A stretch of DNA of 62,015 nt. Origin: Candidatus Pelagibacter communis (lineage in GTDB: Bacteria; Pseudomonadota; Alphaproteobacteria; Pelagibacterales; Pelagibacteraceae). Each line of letters opens with the position of its first letter. Position 1 is the stretch's first letter. The notes beneath the pieces were generated by a model. It was given only the letters and a program-made list of their open reading frames with translations. It did no database searches and had not been told where the DNA came from. Location: the NCBI GenBank assembly GCA_001179885.1, contig CVSD01000036.1:1-62015 (forward strand), read 5' to 3'. The position numbers and the translations under genes are program-made. Shown here in pieces: positions 8,978 to 17,823 of the stretch.

Positions 8978-10351
8978 TCAGTTAAGATCGAATATCTTAC
9001 CTGGATTCATTATATTGTTTGGATCTATTGTTCTTTTAATTGATTTCATTATGGGGATATTATCAGGATGTTGCTCTAGTAAATACTCTTTTTTATGAAG
9101 CCCTACACCATGTTCACCTGTAATAGTTCCGTTAAGCTCTATTGATTTTTTTATTAGTGTGTCATTAAAAGACCTAATTTTTTTATAACTTTCTTTATTT
9201 TTTGGATCGAAAGGTAAAATCACATGAAAATTACCATCACCCATGTGACCAACCATTGGAGCTCTAACTCCAAATTTTTCTGCTTGTTCTTCTGCAAATT
9301 TTACACACTCTGTGATCTTTGAGATAGGAACACATACATCAGTTGAATAAACTCTACCATTATTGATTAAAGCTTTAACTGAATAATATACATCCCACCT
9401 CGCCTTCCAAATCTTGTTTCTCTCCTCTAAATCCTTAGCCCACTTAAATGAGCTACCATTGTTGTCTTTTGAAATTTCCTCTACAATTTTTATATTTTCA
9501 TTATTAGAAATTTCAGATCCATGAAATTCAAAAAATAAAGTTGGTACTGCCTGAATGTCTTTTAGTTTAGAATAATTAATGCTAATTCCCATTTGTTCTT
9601 TATTGAGCATCTCAATTCTTGCTATTGGGACACCATACTGAATTACTTGTTGAGCAGTCATTACAGCATCCTCCAAAGAAGGAAAATGGCAAACAGCACT
9701 CATTATATTTTCTGGTATTGGGGATAATCTTAAATGAACTTCAGTGATAACACCTAAAGTTCCCTCTGATCCAATAAATAGATTTGTCAAATTATATCCT
9801 GCAGATGTTTTTTTAGTTCTACCACCAGTTTTTATAATATCACCATTAGGCAAAACTACAGTAAGACCTGAAATAACTGTTTTCATGGTTCCATATTTTA
9901 CCGCCATTGTACCTGACGCAGAGGTCGAGGCCATTCCACCTAAAGCAGCATTAGCTCCAGGATCAATTGGAAAAAAAACTCCATCCTCTCTTAAATACTC
10001 ATTCAATTGTTCTCTTGTTACACAAGCTTGAACTCTACAATCAAAATCCTCAACATTAACACTTAAAATTTTATTCATCTTTTCCAAACAAATAGTTATG
10101 CCATTTTCATTACCCACTACATTGCCCTCCAAAGAAGTTCCTGTTCCAAATGGAACAACAGGAATTTTATGTTCATTACATAATTTTAGTATTTTTGAAA
10201 CTTCTTCATTAGTTTCAGGGAAAACAACTGCCTGAGATAAAACTGGATCATAAGTATCTTCACCTCTAGCATAATTAGCTCTCGCAGACTCAGAAGTCGA
10301 AAACCTTCCATTAAGCATTTTTTTTAACTCTGCTTGGACTTGTTCATTCAT
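8978..10351 (-). CDS. FAD-linked D-2-hydroxyacid dehydrogenase (GlcD / D-lactate dehydrogenase family)
   Basis: Flavoprotein that oxidises D-2-hydroxyacids such as D-lactate or glycolate and passes electrons to the respiratory chain; 457 residues. The FAD-binding PCMH domain is at about residues 35-215 (PVVPFGTGTSLEGN, DPGANAALGGMASTSASGTMAVKYG, GSEGTLGVITE). The C-terminal cap ends with the family motif TGEHGVGLHKKEYL and PNNIMNPGKIFD. No GlcE or GlcF subunit is next to it, so the single-subunit D-LDH-cytochrome type fits better than glycolate oxidase GlcDEF. It is a neighbour of two L-specific oxidases. Confidence 0.92.
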   Translation of the reverse strand: MNEQVQAELKKMLNGRFSTSESARANYARGEDTYDPVLSQAVVFPETNEEVSKILKLCNEHKIPVVPFGTGTSLEGNVVGNENGITICLEKMNKILSVNVEDFDCRVQACVTREQLNEYLREDGVFFPIDPGANAALGGMASTSASGTMAVKYGTMKTVISGLTVVLPNGDIIKTGGRTKKTSAGYNLTNLFIGSEGTLGVITEVHLRLSPIPENIMSAVCHFPSLEDAVMTAQQVIQYGVPIARIEMLNKEQMGISINYSKLKDIQAVPTLFFEFHGSEISNNENIKIVEEISKDNNGSSFKWAKDLEERNKIWKARWDVYYSVKALINNGRVYSTDVCVPISKITECVKFAEEQAEKFGVRAPMVGHMGDGNFHVILPFDPKNKESYKKIRSFNDTLIKKSIELNGTITGEHGVGLHKKEYLLEQHPDNIPIMKSIKRTIDPNNIMNPGKIFDLN

Positions 10352-10388
10352 ATATCTAATATTATTAAAGAATTAGAAAAAATACAGC

Positions 10389-11555
10389 CTATTTAGTAAG
10401 CATTTTCTTTATATTCTCTAGGGCTTGGGAAATATTATCTCTAGATGCTGCAAAACTAAATCTTACATAATTACTACAAGTTTTTCCAAAAGCAGTACCA
10501 GGAACTATAGCAACTCCTGCTTCATGCATAGCTTTTTTACAAAACTCAGAACCATTCATTCCAGTTCCAATTACTTTTGGAAAAGCATAAAAAGCACCAC
10601 CAGGCAAACTACATTCAACACCTGGTAAATCATTTAATCCTTTATGAATTAAATCTCTTCTTGCTGTAAACTTTTCCATCATCTCATGTATTGAGTCATC
10701 TGGACCATCCAAAGCTGCTATTCCTGCAAATTGTGCTGCAGCATTAACACAAGATACGCTATTTATTAAAAGTTTATTTACATGTGGCACTAATTCCTTA
10801 GGCCAAAAACTCCAACCTAATCTCCATCCAGTCATTGAATATGCTTTACTCCATCCTTCTAAAACAATTAATCTCTCTCTCAACTCTGGATAATTAAAAA
10901 AAGATGGCATTTCTTTATTATCAAAAATTTGTCTACTATAAATTTCATCACTCAAAATAGTTACATGTGGATGTTTCTTTAAACCTTCAGCTAGTACGTC
11001 TATATCTGATTTTTCTACGAAACTTCCAGTAGGATTATTTGGATTTATTAATATTAATAATCTTGTTTTATCCGTTATTAATGACAAAATTTTTTCTGGG
11101 TTAAACTTTAAATCTTTGTCTTCTGTCAAATCATAAGGCACAGAAGTTGAACCAGTATAGTTAATCATCGATTCATAAATTGGAAAAGCAGGTATTGGGT
11201 GAATAATTTCTGCACCGGGCTCTCCAAAACATTGAATCGCATAACTCATCGTAGGTTTGCCGCCTGGCATGATCAAAATTCTTTCAGCGTCAACTTCTGT
11301 ATTATATCTTTTTTTAATCCATCTTGTAACAGCTTGTCTACACTCTAAAATTCCATTAGATAAAACATAGCCGTGATGACCGTCATCTAAAGCTTTTTTT
11401 GCAGCTTCAACAACATGCTTAGGTGTTTTAAAATCTGGCTGACCTAAACCCAAATGTATCATTGGATTTCCTTTAGCTTCTAATGCCTTTGCTTCTGCTA
11501 AAACAGAAAAAGCTGTCTCTGTACCTAAATTATTTAAATTTTTTGCTAGCTTCAT
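10389..11555 (-). CDS. Class I/II pyridoxal-phosphate aminotransferase
   Basis: Fold-type I aminotransferase of 388 residues that moves an amino group between an amino acid and a 2-oxo acid. Seen are the substrate-side GLGQPDFKTP, NPNNPTG (171-177), SDEIY (202-206), the PLP lysine Lys237 in LEGWSKAYSMTGWRLGW, and the C-terminal carboxylate-binding Arg in NYVRFSFAAS. It resembles the aspartate/aromatic/methionine aminotransferase group; the exact substrate is not evident. Between the hydroxyacid oxidases and dehydrogenases it could convert the 2-oxo acids they produce into amino acids. Confidence 0.93.
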   Translation of the reverse strand: MKLAKNLNNLGTETAFSVLAEAKALEAKGNPMIHLGLGQPDFKTPKHVVEAAKKALDDGHHGYVLSNGILECRQAVTRWIKKRYNTEVDAERILIMPGGKPTMSYAIQCFGEPGAEIIHPIPAFPIYESMINYTGSTSVPYDLTEDKDLKFNPEKILSLITDKTRLLILINPNNPTGSFVEKSDIDVLAEGLKKHPHVTILSDEIYSRQIFDNKEMPSFFNYPELRERLIVLEGWSKAYSMTGWRLGWSFWPKELVPHVNKLLINSVSCVNAAAQFAGIAALDGPDDSIHEMMEKFTARRDLIHKGLNDLPGVECSLPGGAFYAFPKVIGTGMNGSEFCKKAMHEAGVAIVPGTAFGKTCSNYVRFSFAASRDNISQALENIKKMLTK

Positions 11556-11572
11556 GACAATATTCCTCTAAT

Positions 11573-12730
11573 TTATAATCTATTTCTATAAATTAATTTC
11601 GAACTATTCAACTCTTTTAAACTTTTACAGCCCATTAAAACCATATTTCTATTTATTTCATCGTGCATGTTTTTAAGTAAATGTTCAACACCTTGTTGAC
11701 CTCCTGCGGCCAAAGAGAACAAAAACATTTTACCAAAACTACATGCTTTTGCACCAGCGGCAATAGCTTTTAATACATGTGACCCCCTTCTAACACCTCC
11801 ATCAAGAATAATTTCAAGCTTATCTCCTACAGCATCTGAAATAGCTTTAACTTGATCAAAAGGAGATCTAGATCCATCAAGTTGTCTTCCTCCATGATTT
11901 GAAATCATTATAGCCGTACACCCAATATCAATAGCTCTTTTTGCATCTTCAACTGACATAACTCCTTTTAATGCAAAAGGTCCGTTCCATTTTTTTACAC
12001 AATACTCTGCATCTTTCCAGTTCATTGCCGGATCGTATTGTTCATTAATATATTCAATAACAGATTTTGCAATATTAGTACCTTTATCAGTTTTTGAAGC
12101 TACATTCGCTAATTTAAATTTGCTATGAGTAAGATAATTAAAGACCCAGCTTGGATGAAGAGCAAAACTCATTAAACTTTGTAAAGTTAATTTGGGAGGA
12201 GTTGTAAAACCTGTTCGGTGATCTCTTTCTCTATTGCCTGCAACCAAAGTATCAACTGTTAAACACATTCCATCAAAACCTGATCGTCTGCAACGATCAA
12301 TCAAATCATCAGTTATAGATTGATCTTTGTGAACATAAAGTTGAAATAATTTTGGACCACCAGAGATATTTGAAATCTCCTCAATAGTATTATTGGCCAT
12401 TGTAGACATGCTGTAAAATGTTCCAAATTTATCTGCTGCTCTAGCTGAAGCCTTATCCCCCTCATGGTGATAAAGTCTTTGCATAGCGCATGGTGATAAA
12501 AAAATTGGTATATCAATTTTTTTTCCAAAAATAGTTGTAGATAGGTCTGGTTTTCCAACACTTGCAAGAATATTGGGAACCAAATCACATTCATCAAATG
12601 CTTGTGTATTTCTTTTTAGAGTAATTTCGTCATCAGCTCCGCCATCTATATAATGAAAAATTGGCGAAGGTAATTTTTTTTTAGCAAGATTTCTAAAATC
12701 CTCAAAGTTATAACAATTTTTTAAGACCAC
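11573..12730 (-). CDS. FMN-dependent L-2-hydroxyacid oxidase/dehydrogenase, copy B
   Basis: Member of the LldD/glycolate oxidase/mandelate dehydrogenase family, 385 residues, a TIM barrel oxidising L-2-hydroxyacids to 2-oxo acids. Catalytic and FMN residues are canonical: FHYIDGGADDE (24-34), QLYVHKD (130-136), Lys255, SNHGGRQLDGSRS (277-289, His279 as base, Arg282), and DGGVRRG (310-316) with Arg314 for the FMN phosphate. The start is GTG at 12730, overlapping the TAG stop of copy A by one base (TAGTG), so it is translationally coupled. It aligns with copy A without gaps over about 320 residues. Confidence 0.93.
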   Translation of the reverse strand: MVLKNCYNFEDFRNLAKKKLPSPIFHYIDGGADDEITLKRNTQAFDECDLVPNILASVGKPDLSTTIFGKKIDIPIFLSPCAMQRLYHHEGDKASARAADKFGTFYSMSTMANNTIEEISNISGGPKLFQLYVHKDQSITDDLIDRCRRSGFDGMCLTVDTLVAGNRERDHRTGFTTPPKLTLQSLMSFALHPSWVFNYLTHSKFKLANVASKTDKGTNIAKSVIEYINEQYDPAMNWKDAEYCVKKWNGPFALKGVMSVEDAKRAIDIGCTAIMISNHGGRQLDGSRSPFDQVKAISDAVGDKLEIILDGGVRRGSHVLKAIAAGAKACSFGKMFLFSLAAGGQQGVEHLLKNMHDEINRNMVLMGCKSLKELNSSKLIYRNRL

Positions 12731-13881
12731 TATCTTCTAAATCTTAAATTGTTTCTACTAAGTTCTGAAATTTTTGTACAACCCATTAATTTCATGTCTC
12801 TTACTAATTCAGATTTATATTTCTCTAAAGCTCGTTCGACACCTGCTTGCCCAGCTGCAGCTAATGCATAAAGGTAAAGTCTTCCTCCTGAACACGCTTT
12901 TGCTCCTAATGACAGAGCTTTTAACATGTGTGTTCCTCTATGAATTCCACCTTCACAAATCACATCTAATTTATCACCAACCGCGTCAACAATTTCAGCA
13001 AGCTGATCAAAGGGAGATCTCGAACCGTCAAGTTGTCTTCCTCCATGATTTGAAACCATAATTCCAGTGCATCCTATATCAACTGCTTTCTTTGCATCCT
13101 CAACGCTCATAATTCCTTTCAAAGCAAAATGACCACCCCATTGAGCACAAAGTTTTTCTGCATCTTTCCAGTTCATAGATTGATCCAACATAGTTGAAAA
13201 ATAATTTCCGATTGAAGTATTTGTGCTGGTTCCTTCTTTTACATAATCTTGAAGATGAGGTAGTTCAAATTTACCTTTAGTTAGATAATTTATTCCCCAC
13301 ATTGGTTTAGTCGCAAAACTGAACAAACTAGAAAGTGTAAGTTTAGGAGGGGATGTAAAACCTGTTCTCAAATCTCTTTCTCGATTACCACCAGTAATAG
13401 TGTCAACAGTTAAAGCCATTACGTCAAATTTAGCTGCTTTAGCTCGCTCTAAACAAGAGTCATTTAAACCTCTATCTTTATGAAAATAAAATTGAAACAT
13501 CTTTGGAGTATCAATCATAGAAGATATCTCTTCAACACTTACTGTTGCCAGGGCTGAAACACCAAACATCGTATTAAATTTTTTAGCTGCTTTTCCAACA
13601 GCTCTCTCACCATCATAATGAAAAAGTCTTTGAAGTGCAGTGGGTGCCAAATAAAAAGGTAAATCTAATTTCTTACCAAAAATTGTAGTCGATAAGTCAA
13701 CATTCTCAACTCCTCTTAAAACATTTGGAACTAAATCAACATCATCAAATGCACTTGTATTTCTAGCATAAGTAATTTCATCATCTGCTGCACCATCAAT
13801 ATAGTGAAAAATTGGTGAAGGCAGTTTTTTTTGCGCAAGTTTTCTAAAATCACTAAAATTGTGACAATCTTTTAATTTCAT
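12730..13881 (-). CDS. FMN-dependent L-2-hydroxyacid oxidase/dehydrogenase, copy A
   Basis: Tandem paralogue of the gene at 11573, 383 residues. It keeps Lys255, the catalytic SNHGGRQLD (His279, Arg282) and the LTVDT and NRERDLRTGF segments. It departs from the family pattern at several flavin-site positions: DGAADDE for DGGADDE, QFYFHKD for QLYVHKD, FGVSALATVSVEE for YSMSTMANNTIEE, and EGGIHRG (310-316), where Arg314 of copy B is His. The two copies therefore probably differ in substrate or in electron acceptor. It is the first gene of the minus-strand catabolic block. Confidence 0.93.
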   Translation of the reverse strand: MKLKDCHNFSDFRKLAQKKLPSPIFHYIDGAADDEITYARNTSAFDDVDLVPNVLRGVENVDLSTTIFGKKLDLPFYLAPTALQRLFHYDGERAVGKAAKKFNTMFGVSALATVSVEEISSMIDTPKMFQFYFHKDRGLNDSCLERAKAAKFDVMALTVDTITGGNRERDLRTGFTSPPKLTLSSLFSFATKPMWGINYLTKGKFELPHLQDYVKEGTSTNTSIGNYFSTMLDQSMNWKDAEKLCAQWGGHFALKGIMSVEDAKKAVDIGCTGIMVSNHGGRQLDGSRSPFDQLAEIVDAVGDKLDVICEGGIHRGTHMLKALSLGAKACSGGRLYLYALAAAGQAGVERALEKYKSELVRDMKLMGCTKISELSRNNLRFRR

Positions 13882-13890
13882 TTTTTCAAT

Positions 13891-14403
13891 TTAGAATTTT
13901 TTAAGAAAGTTAAACATATAACTATTTGCCCCAGGATTCTGGTCTCCTAAACTTGCGTTAGATAAATGATTATATGAAAAACCAAACTGACTATCTTTTG
14001 GTAAATCTAATGAGAGTTGAACTTCACTTTTGAATTCCAACATATGTCCTAGATCTTTACCATCACCTTGCTCATAAAGACCAGGAGTAAAGCTTGGAAT
14101 TATATTTAGTATACCTAGAGAATAATGAGCTTGAACACCTGTATAAACATAAGCTGCATTGTCAGCAGTAAACATGGCACCTGTAATAGGAGATAAATTT
14201 CCTAAAAATGTATCTCTATTTAAATCTACATTTTGATGTTGAAACCCAATTAATGTTGATCTCTTACCATCATCACTAAAATCAAACATTCCTGTATAAA
14301 TGTTAAACTTTGTATTGTTGTCACTAACTTTAGATTCTTCAGCAATTGAGGAAAAATTGATAAAAAATATTATTAACAAAATTTTTATAATTCTTAAATT
14401 CAT
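13891..14403 (-). CDS. PagL-like acyloxyacyl hydrolase / lipid A 3-O-deacylase family protein
   Basis: Outer membrane beta-barrel protein, 170 residues. A signal peptide (MNLRIIKILLIIFFINFSSIAEE) is followed by alternating polar/apolar strands and a C-terminal Phe (LKKF), as in small outer membrane barrels. Near the C terminus it has the PagL pattern YNHLSNASLGDQNPG, where His and Ser are the catalytic pair and NPG is conserved in the family; the catalytic Glu of known PagL proteins is not obvious. The likely action is removal of an acyl chain from lipid A. It lies between the oxidase pair and the ccm genes. Confidence 0.78.
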   Translation of the reverse strand: MNLRIIKILLIIFFINFSSIAEESKVSDNNTKFNIYTGMFDFSDDGKRSTLIGFQHQNVDLNRDTFLGNLSPITGAMFTADNAAYVYTGVQAHYSLGILNIIPSFTPGLYEQGDGKDLGHMLEFKSEVQLSLDLPKDSQFGFSYNHLSNASLGDQNPGANSYMFNFLKKF

Positions 14404-14415
14404 AAATAAAAAAAA

Positions 14416-14781
14416 TTATTTTTTTCTAAATATAAATAATTTAAATATAATTGCACCACCTAATAAGAATATAAAAATTGGTAATAACCAGAGAAAATAG
14501 GTATTTTTATTAAATTCTGGATCATATAAAATCCATTCGCCATATTTATCTTTTAAAAAATCGTAAATTTGTTTTTCATTGAGGCCTTCCTCTAATTTTT
14601 CTTTCACTAATATTTTTAAACTATTTGCAAACTCAGAGTCCGAGTCGTAAATTGATTGGCCTTGACAAATTAAACATCTCAAGTTTTTAGTAATTTTATT
14701 ACTTTCATTTTCTGATTGAGCATTTAAAAAACTAAAATTAAACAAAAAAAAGAAAATAGTTAAAAATTTTAATAATTTCAT
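14416..14781 (-). CDS. ccmH: Cytochrome c-type biogenesis protein CcmH
   Basis: Thiol oxidoreductase of the System I haem ligation complex, keeping apocytochrome CxxCH motifs reduced. The 121-residue protein has a signal peptide (cleaved near LNAQS), the redox motif RCLICQGQS, the conserved helical region EGLNEKQIYDFLKDKYGEWILYDP, and a C-terminal membrane helix (YFLWLLPIFIFLLGGAIIF). It is the short form; no CcmI-like TPR region is fused or adjacent. Its start overlaps the ccmG stop by 4 bases. Confidence 0.95.
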   Translation of the reverse strand: MKLLKFLTIFFFLFNFSFLNAQSENESNKITKNLRCLICQGQSIYDSDSEFANSLKILVKEKLEEGLNEKQIYDFLKDKYGEWILYDPEFNKNTYFLWLLPIFIFLLGGAIIFKLFIFRKK

Positions 14782-15296
14782 TTAATGATATCTTTAATTT
14801 CTAATAATGATTTTTTATTTATTGGTCCAATAATTTTTTTGATAATCTTTCTATTATAAATTAAAAAAGACTCAGGCACCCCATAGGCACCCCATTCGAT
14901 TGATATTGTTCCATCTTCATCTGTATAAATTTTATCATAAGGGTTATTTAACTCGTCTAAAAAATTCTTAGCATTTCTATATTTATCTTTATAATTAATT
15001 CCAATTAATTGAATTTTATTTTCTTTACTAAGTTTCATTAAATATTTATGTTCTTCCCTACAAGGTACACACCAAGAAGCCCAAATATTAAATAAATAGA
15101 ATTTGTTGTGTTCAAAAATTTGATCTGAATTTTCTATTTTGTTTGAAGCGAAATTCTTAACTTCAAATGAAGGAATTTTTTTTTCAATATTATTTTCTGG
15201 AATATAAATATTAGAATTTTGTAATCCTTTATAAAAAATAAAAAAAACAGTTATGAAAATAACAAATAAAATTATTGGTAAAATTTTACTTTTCAT
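14778..15296 (-). CDS. ccmG: Thiol:disulfide interchange protein CcmG/DsbE
   Basis: Membrane-tethered periplasmic thioredoxin that supplies reductant to CcmH, 172 residues. One N-terminal membrane helix (residues 5-23) is followed by a thioredoxin fold with the active site WASWCVPCREEH and the cis-Pro loop GAYGVPESFLI. It overlaps ccmF by 11 bases upstream and ccmH by 4 bases downstream. Confidence 0.95.
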   Translation of the reverse strand: MKSKILPIILFVIFITVFFIFYKGLQNSNIYIPENNIEKKIPSFEVKNFASNKIENSDQIFEHNKFYLFNIWASWCVPCREEHKYLMKLSKENKIQLIGINYKDKYRNAKNFLDELNNPYDKIYTDEDGTISIEWGAYGVPESFLIYNRKIIKKIIGPINKKSLLEIKDIIK

Positions 15297-17163
15297 ACTT
15301 CCTTTGAATAAAGCTTAACAAACCACTTAAACTTAACATTATTGTAGAAAGCCAAATCCAAATCATAAAAGGTTTAAATTGGTATCTAATATTAAAATAA
15401 TCTTCATTCTGAACATAGTTCATGGTCATAAATTTATCATAAAATAAATTAACTTTGATATCTGCTTCACTTGTAATTATATTAGGTTGGTTATAAATTC
15501 TTAATTCTGGTTGCATTAATTCAATATCTCTACCAAATTCCTCTATAGTAAATTTTCCAATAATTGATTTAAAATTTTGTTTATTTTTTTGATCAATACT
15601 CTCAAAACTTATTTTAAATTTTTCTGTTTCAAAAGTTTCATTGACTTTTAAATTAGTAATCAATTCATAGGAAAATATATTATTAAATAGAATACTAAGT
15701 ATTAATAAACTAAAACTAAAATGTGCAAAGTTTTGAGAAAAATTTATTAATTTTTTATTAAAAAACTCCTTAATCGATATAAAAAATAAAAAAATTGCCG
15801 ATGCAACTAAAACAGTATTTAAAAGAAAATTTATTTTTAAATCCTTAATTATAATTGTCGATAAAATTAAAGAAATTATAAAAAATAAAAATAAATAAAA
15901 TTTATCCTCTATATTTGATTTGATCCATTTAAGTTTTGGACCAATAGCCATGGCAATTAGAAAAGGAAATAAAAAAGGTATTATCAACTTATTATAAAAT
16001 GGTGGCCCTACAGAAATTTTTTCTGAAGATATAACTTCTAAAAAAATTGGATAAGTCGTTCCAACTAAAACTACAGACAAAAAATACATCATAAACCAAT
16101 TATTAATCAAAATTGATGTTTCTTTACTTAACCCAATAAAGTTTTTTGTATTTTTAGTTTCATCTTTATAAAAGAATAAAAAAACAAAAAATGATAAAAA
16201 AATTAAAATAAATAAAAAAATTAAAATAAATAATCCTCTTTCTGGATCATTAGCAAAAGTGTGAACAGAATTTAAAATTCCAGATCGCACTAAAAATGTA
16301 CCACACATACTTAAAGCAAAAGTGGTTATTGATAGTATTACCACCCAAGAAGTAAGAATTAACCTTTTTTCCAAAACTAATATACAATGTAATAATGTGG
16401 TCAGTGCAAGCCACGGCATTAAAGATACATTTTCAACTGGATCCCAAAACCAAAATCCTCCCCATCCTAACTCATAATAAGCCCAAATTGAGCCAAGTAG
16501 AATTCCCAAAGTCAAAAAAATCCAAGCAACTAAAATCCACTTTTTTATATGTGAAGCCCATATTTGTGAAATGTAATTTGAACAAATAGCGGCAAGAGCA
16601 GAGGAAAATATTATAGATGTACCAACATATCCTAAATATAAAATTGGTGGATGAATTGCTAATAAAGGGTCTTGTAAAATTGGATTTAAACCTAGTCCTT
16701 CTTGTGGCACTGGAAAGATATAATTAAATGGATTTGAAGTTTTTAATAAAAAAATAAAAAAACCAAAAATAATAATTTGCTGAAATAATAATGTTAAAAT
16801 TTTATATTTTTTTGGTTGATCTTTAGATTTTATCAAAAATAAAAATAAAAATAATGTTAAGACTAACAACCAAAGTAAGAGGCTGCCCTCATGATTTCCC
16901 CACGTTCCAGCTATTTTATAAAAAAGTGGTTTAGTTGTATGCGAGTGGTTAAAAACAGTCTCATTACTGAAATCTGATTTAATAAATGAAAAAATTAATC
17001 CAAAAAAACTAATTGCGACAAGTAAGAATTGCAAAAAAACTAATTTAATAATTTTAGTATCTAGTTTTTGGGTATCATTTAAGTTTTTAATTGAAAAAAA
17101 GTATATAAAAAAAGATAAACAAATGCCAAAAATCAAAGAATAATATCCAATCAAACTGGGCAA
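15286..17163 (-). CDS. ccmF: Haem lyase subunit CcmF
   Basis: Large multi-helix membrane protein (625 residues) that catalyses attachment of haem to apocytochrome c. The tryptophan-rich WWD region is present as ELGWGGFWFWDPVENVSLMPW, with the characteristic GTWGNHEGSLLLW segment upstream and HPPILYLGYVG nearby. Several His residues flank the WWD loop as expected for haem ligation. The final periplasmic domain (EKFKISFESIDQ to RIYNQP) and a last membrane helix are complete. Confidence 0.97.
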   Translation of the reverse strand: MPSLIGYYSLIFGICLSFFIYFFSIKNLNDTQKLDTKIIKLVFLQFLLVAISFFGLIFSFIKSDFSNETVFNHSHTTKPLFYKIAGTWGNHEGSLLLWLLVLTLFLFLFLIKSKDQPKKYKILTLLFQQIIIFGFFIFLLKTSNPFNYIFPVPQEGLGLNPILQDPLLAIHPPILYLGYVGTSIIFSSALAAICSNYISQIWASHIKKWILVAWIFLTLGILLGSIWAYYELGWGGFWFWDPVENVSLMPWLALTTLLHCILVLEKRLILTSWVVILSITTFALSMCGTFLVRSGILNSVHTFANDPERGLFILIFLFILIFLSFFVFLFFYKDETKNTKNFIGLSKETSILINNWFMMYFLSVVLVGTTYPIFLEVISSEKISVGPPFYNKLIIPFLFPFLIAMAIGPKLKWIKSNIEDKFYLFLFFIISLILSTIIIKDLKINFLLNTVLVASAIFLFFISIKEFFNKKLINFSQNFAHFSFSLLILSILFNNIFSYELITNLKVNETFETEKFKISFESIDQKNKQNFKSIIGKFTIEEFGRDIELMQPELRIYNQPNIITSEADIKVNLFYDKFMTMNYVQNEDYFNIRYQFKPFMIWIWLSTIMLSLSGLLSFIQRKYEK

Positions 17164-17165
17164 AT

Positions 17166-17585
17166 TTATTTCTCCTCTAATGCAGCTTTTACTTCAGGCG
17201 GCATGTAATTTTCATCATGTTTTGCTAAAATTTTTGTAGCTGAAAAAAAATTTTTATCTTTTAAATATCCCTCTGCTACAACTCCTTTACCTTCAGTAAA
17301 AAGATTTGGAACTACTCCAGAATAAACTACATTAATTTCATTTTTAAAATCTGTAATTATAAAATTCAATTTTTTATCAATAATACTAATAGAATCTTTT
17401 TTAACCATTCCACCAATTCTGATCTTATTTTTATTCAGTTCTGATATTACTTGAATATCCGATGGTGATTTAAAAAAGACCACATTTTCCTCTAGAGATT
17501 TTAAAATTAAAAATACTGATAACGTTAAGGTAGCTAAAATTAATATAATGTAAAAAAATCTTAATTTAACTTTGCGACCATACAT
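17166..17585 (-). CDS. ccmE: Haem chaperone CcmE
   Basis: Periplasmic haem chaperone that binds haem covalently through a His before passing it to CcmF. The 139-residue protein has one N-terminal membrane anchor ([20 protein letters not shown]), an OB-like beta domain ([33 protein letters not shown]) and the haem-binding motif [12 protein letters not shown], in which the His is the attachment residue. Confidence 0.96.
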   Translation of the reverse strand: MYGRKVKLRFFYIILILATLTLSVFLILKSLEENVVFFKSPSDIQVISELNKNKIRIGGMVKKDSISIIDKKLNFIITDFKNEINVVYSGVVPNLFTEGKGVVAEGYLKDKNFFSATKILAKHDENYMPPEVKAALEEK

Positions 17586-17595
17586 GGTTTAAAAG

Positions 17596-17823
17596 TTAGA
17601 TATTTGTTGAGTTAGATAAAATTTCTTTATTAATATTCTGTAGTCTTGCAGAAGCTGCTCTTTCAGAGTTTAGGTTTCCAAATTTTGCTATAAACTTATT
17701 TTTTTCTTTAATGTATTGAGTCTTAATAATGAGATACAAAGATAAAAAACTTAAAAAAGTAAAAAGAAATGAAGACCAAACATACAATCCATAGCCATTC
17801 ATTATTAGTATTTCATTTATCAT
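17596..17823 (-). CDS. ccmD: Haem exporter protein CcmD
   Basis: Small single-helix protein (75 residues) needed for release of holo-CcmE. It has the family's NGYGLYVWSSF start of the helix, then a basic cytoplasmic tail. The first ATG (17823) overlaps the ccmC stop by 4 bases; an internal ATG at 17802 would also fit the family's usual start. Identification rests on motif plus position between ccmC and ccmE. Confidence 0.88.
   Translation of the reverse strand: MINEILIMNGYGLYVWSSFLFTFLSFLSLYLIIKTQYIKEKNKFIAKFGNLNSERAASARLQNINKEILSNSTNI

Noticed and set aside
11573-13881. Oxidase pair as an assembly duplication
   Set aside because: The two genes differ at many residues and at the DNA level throughout, so they are true paralogues.
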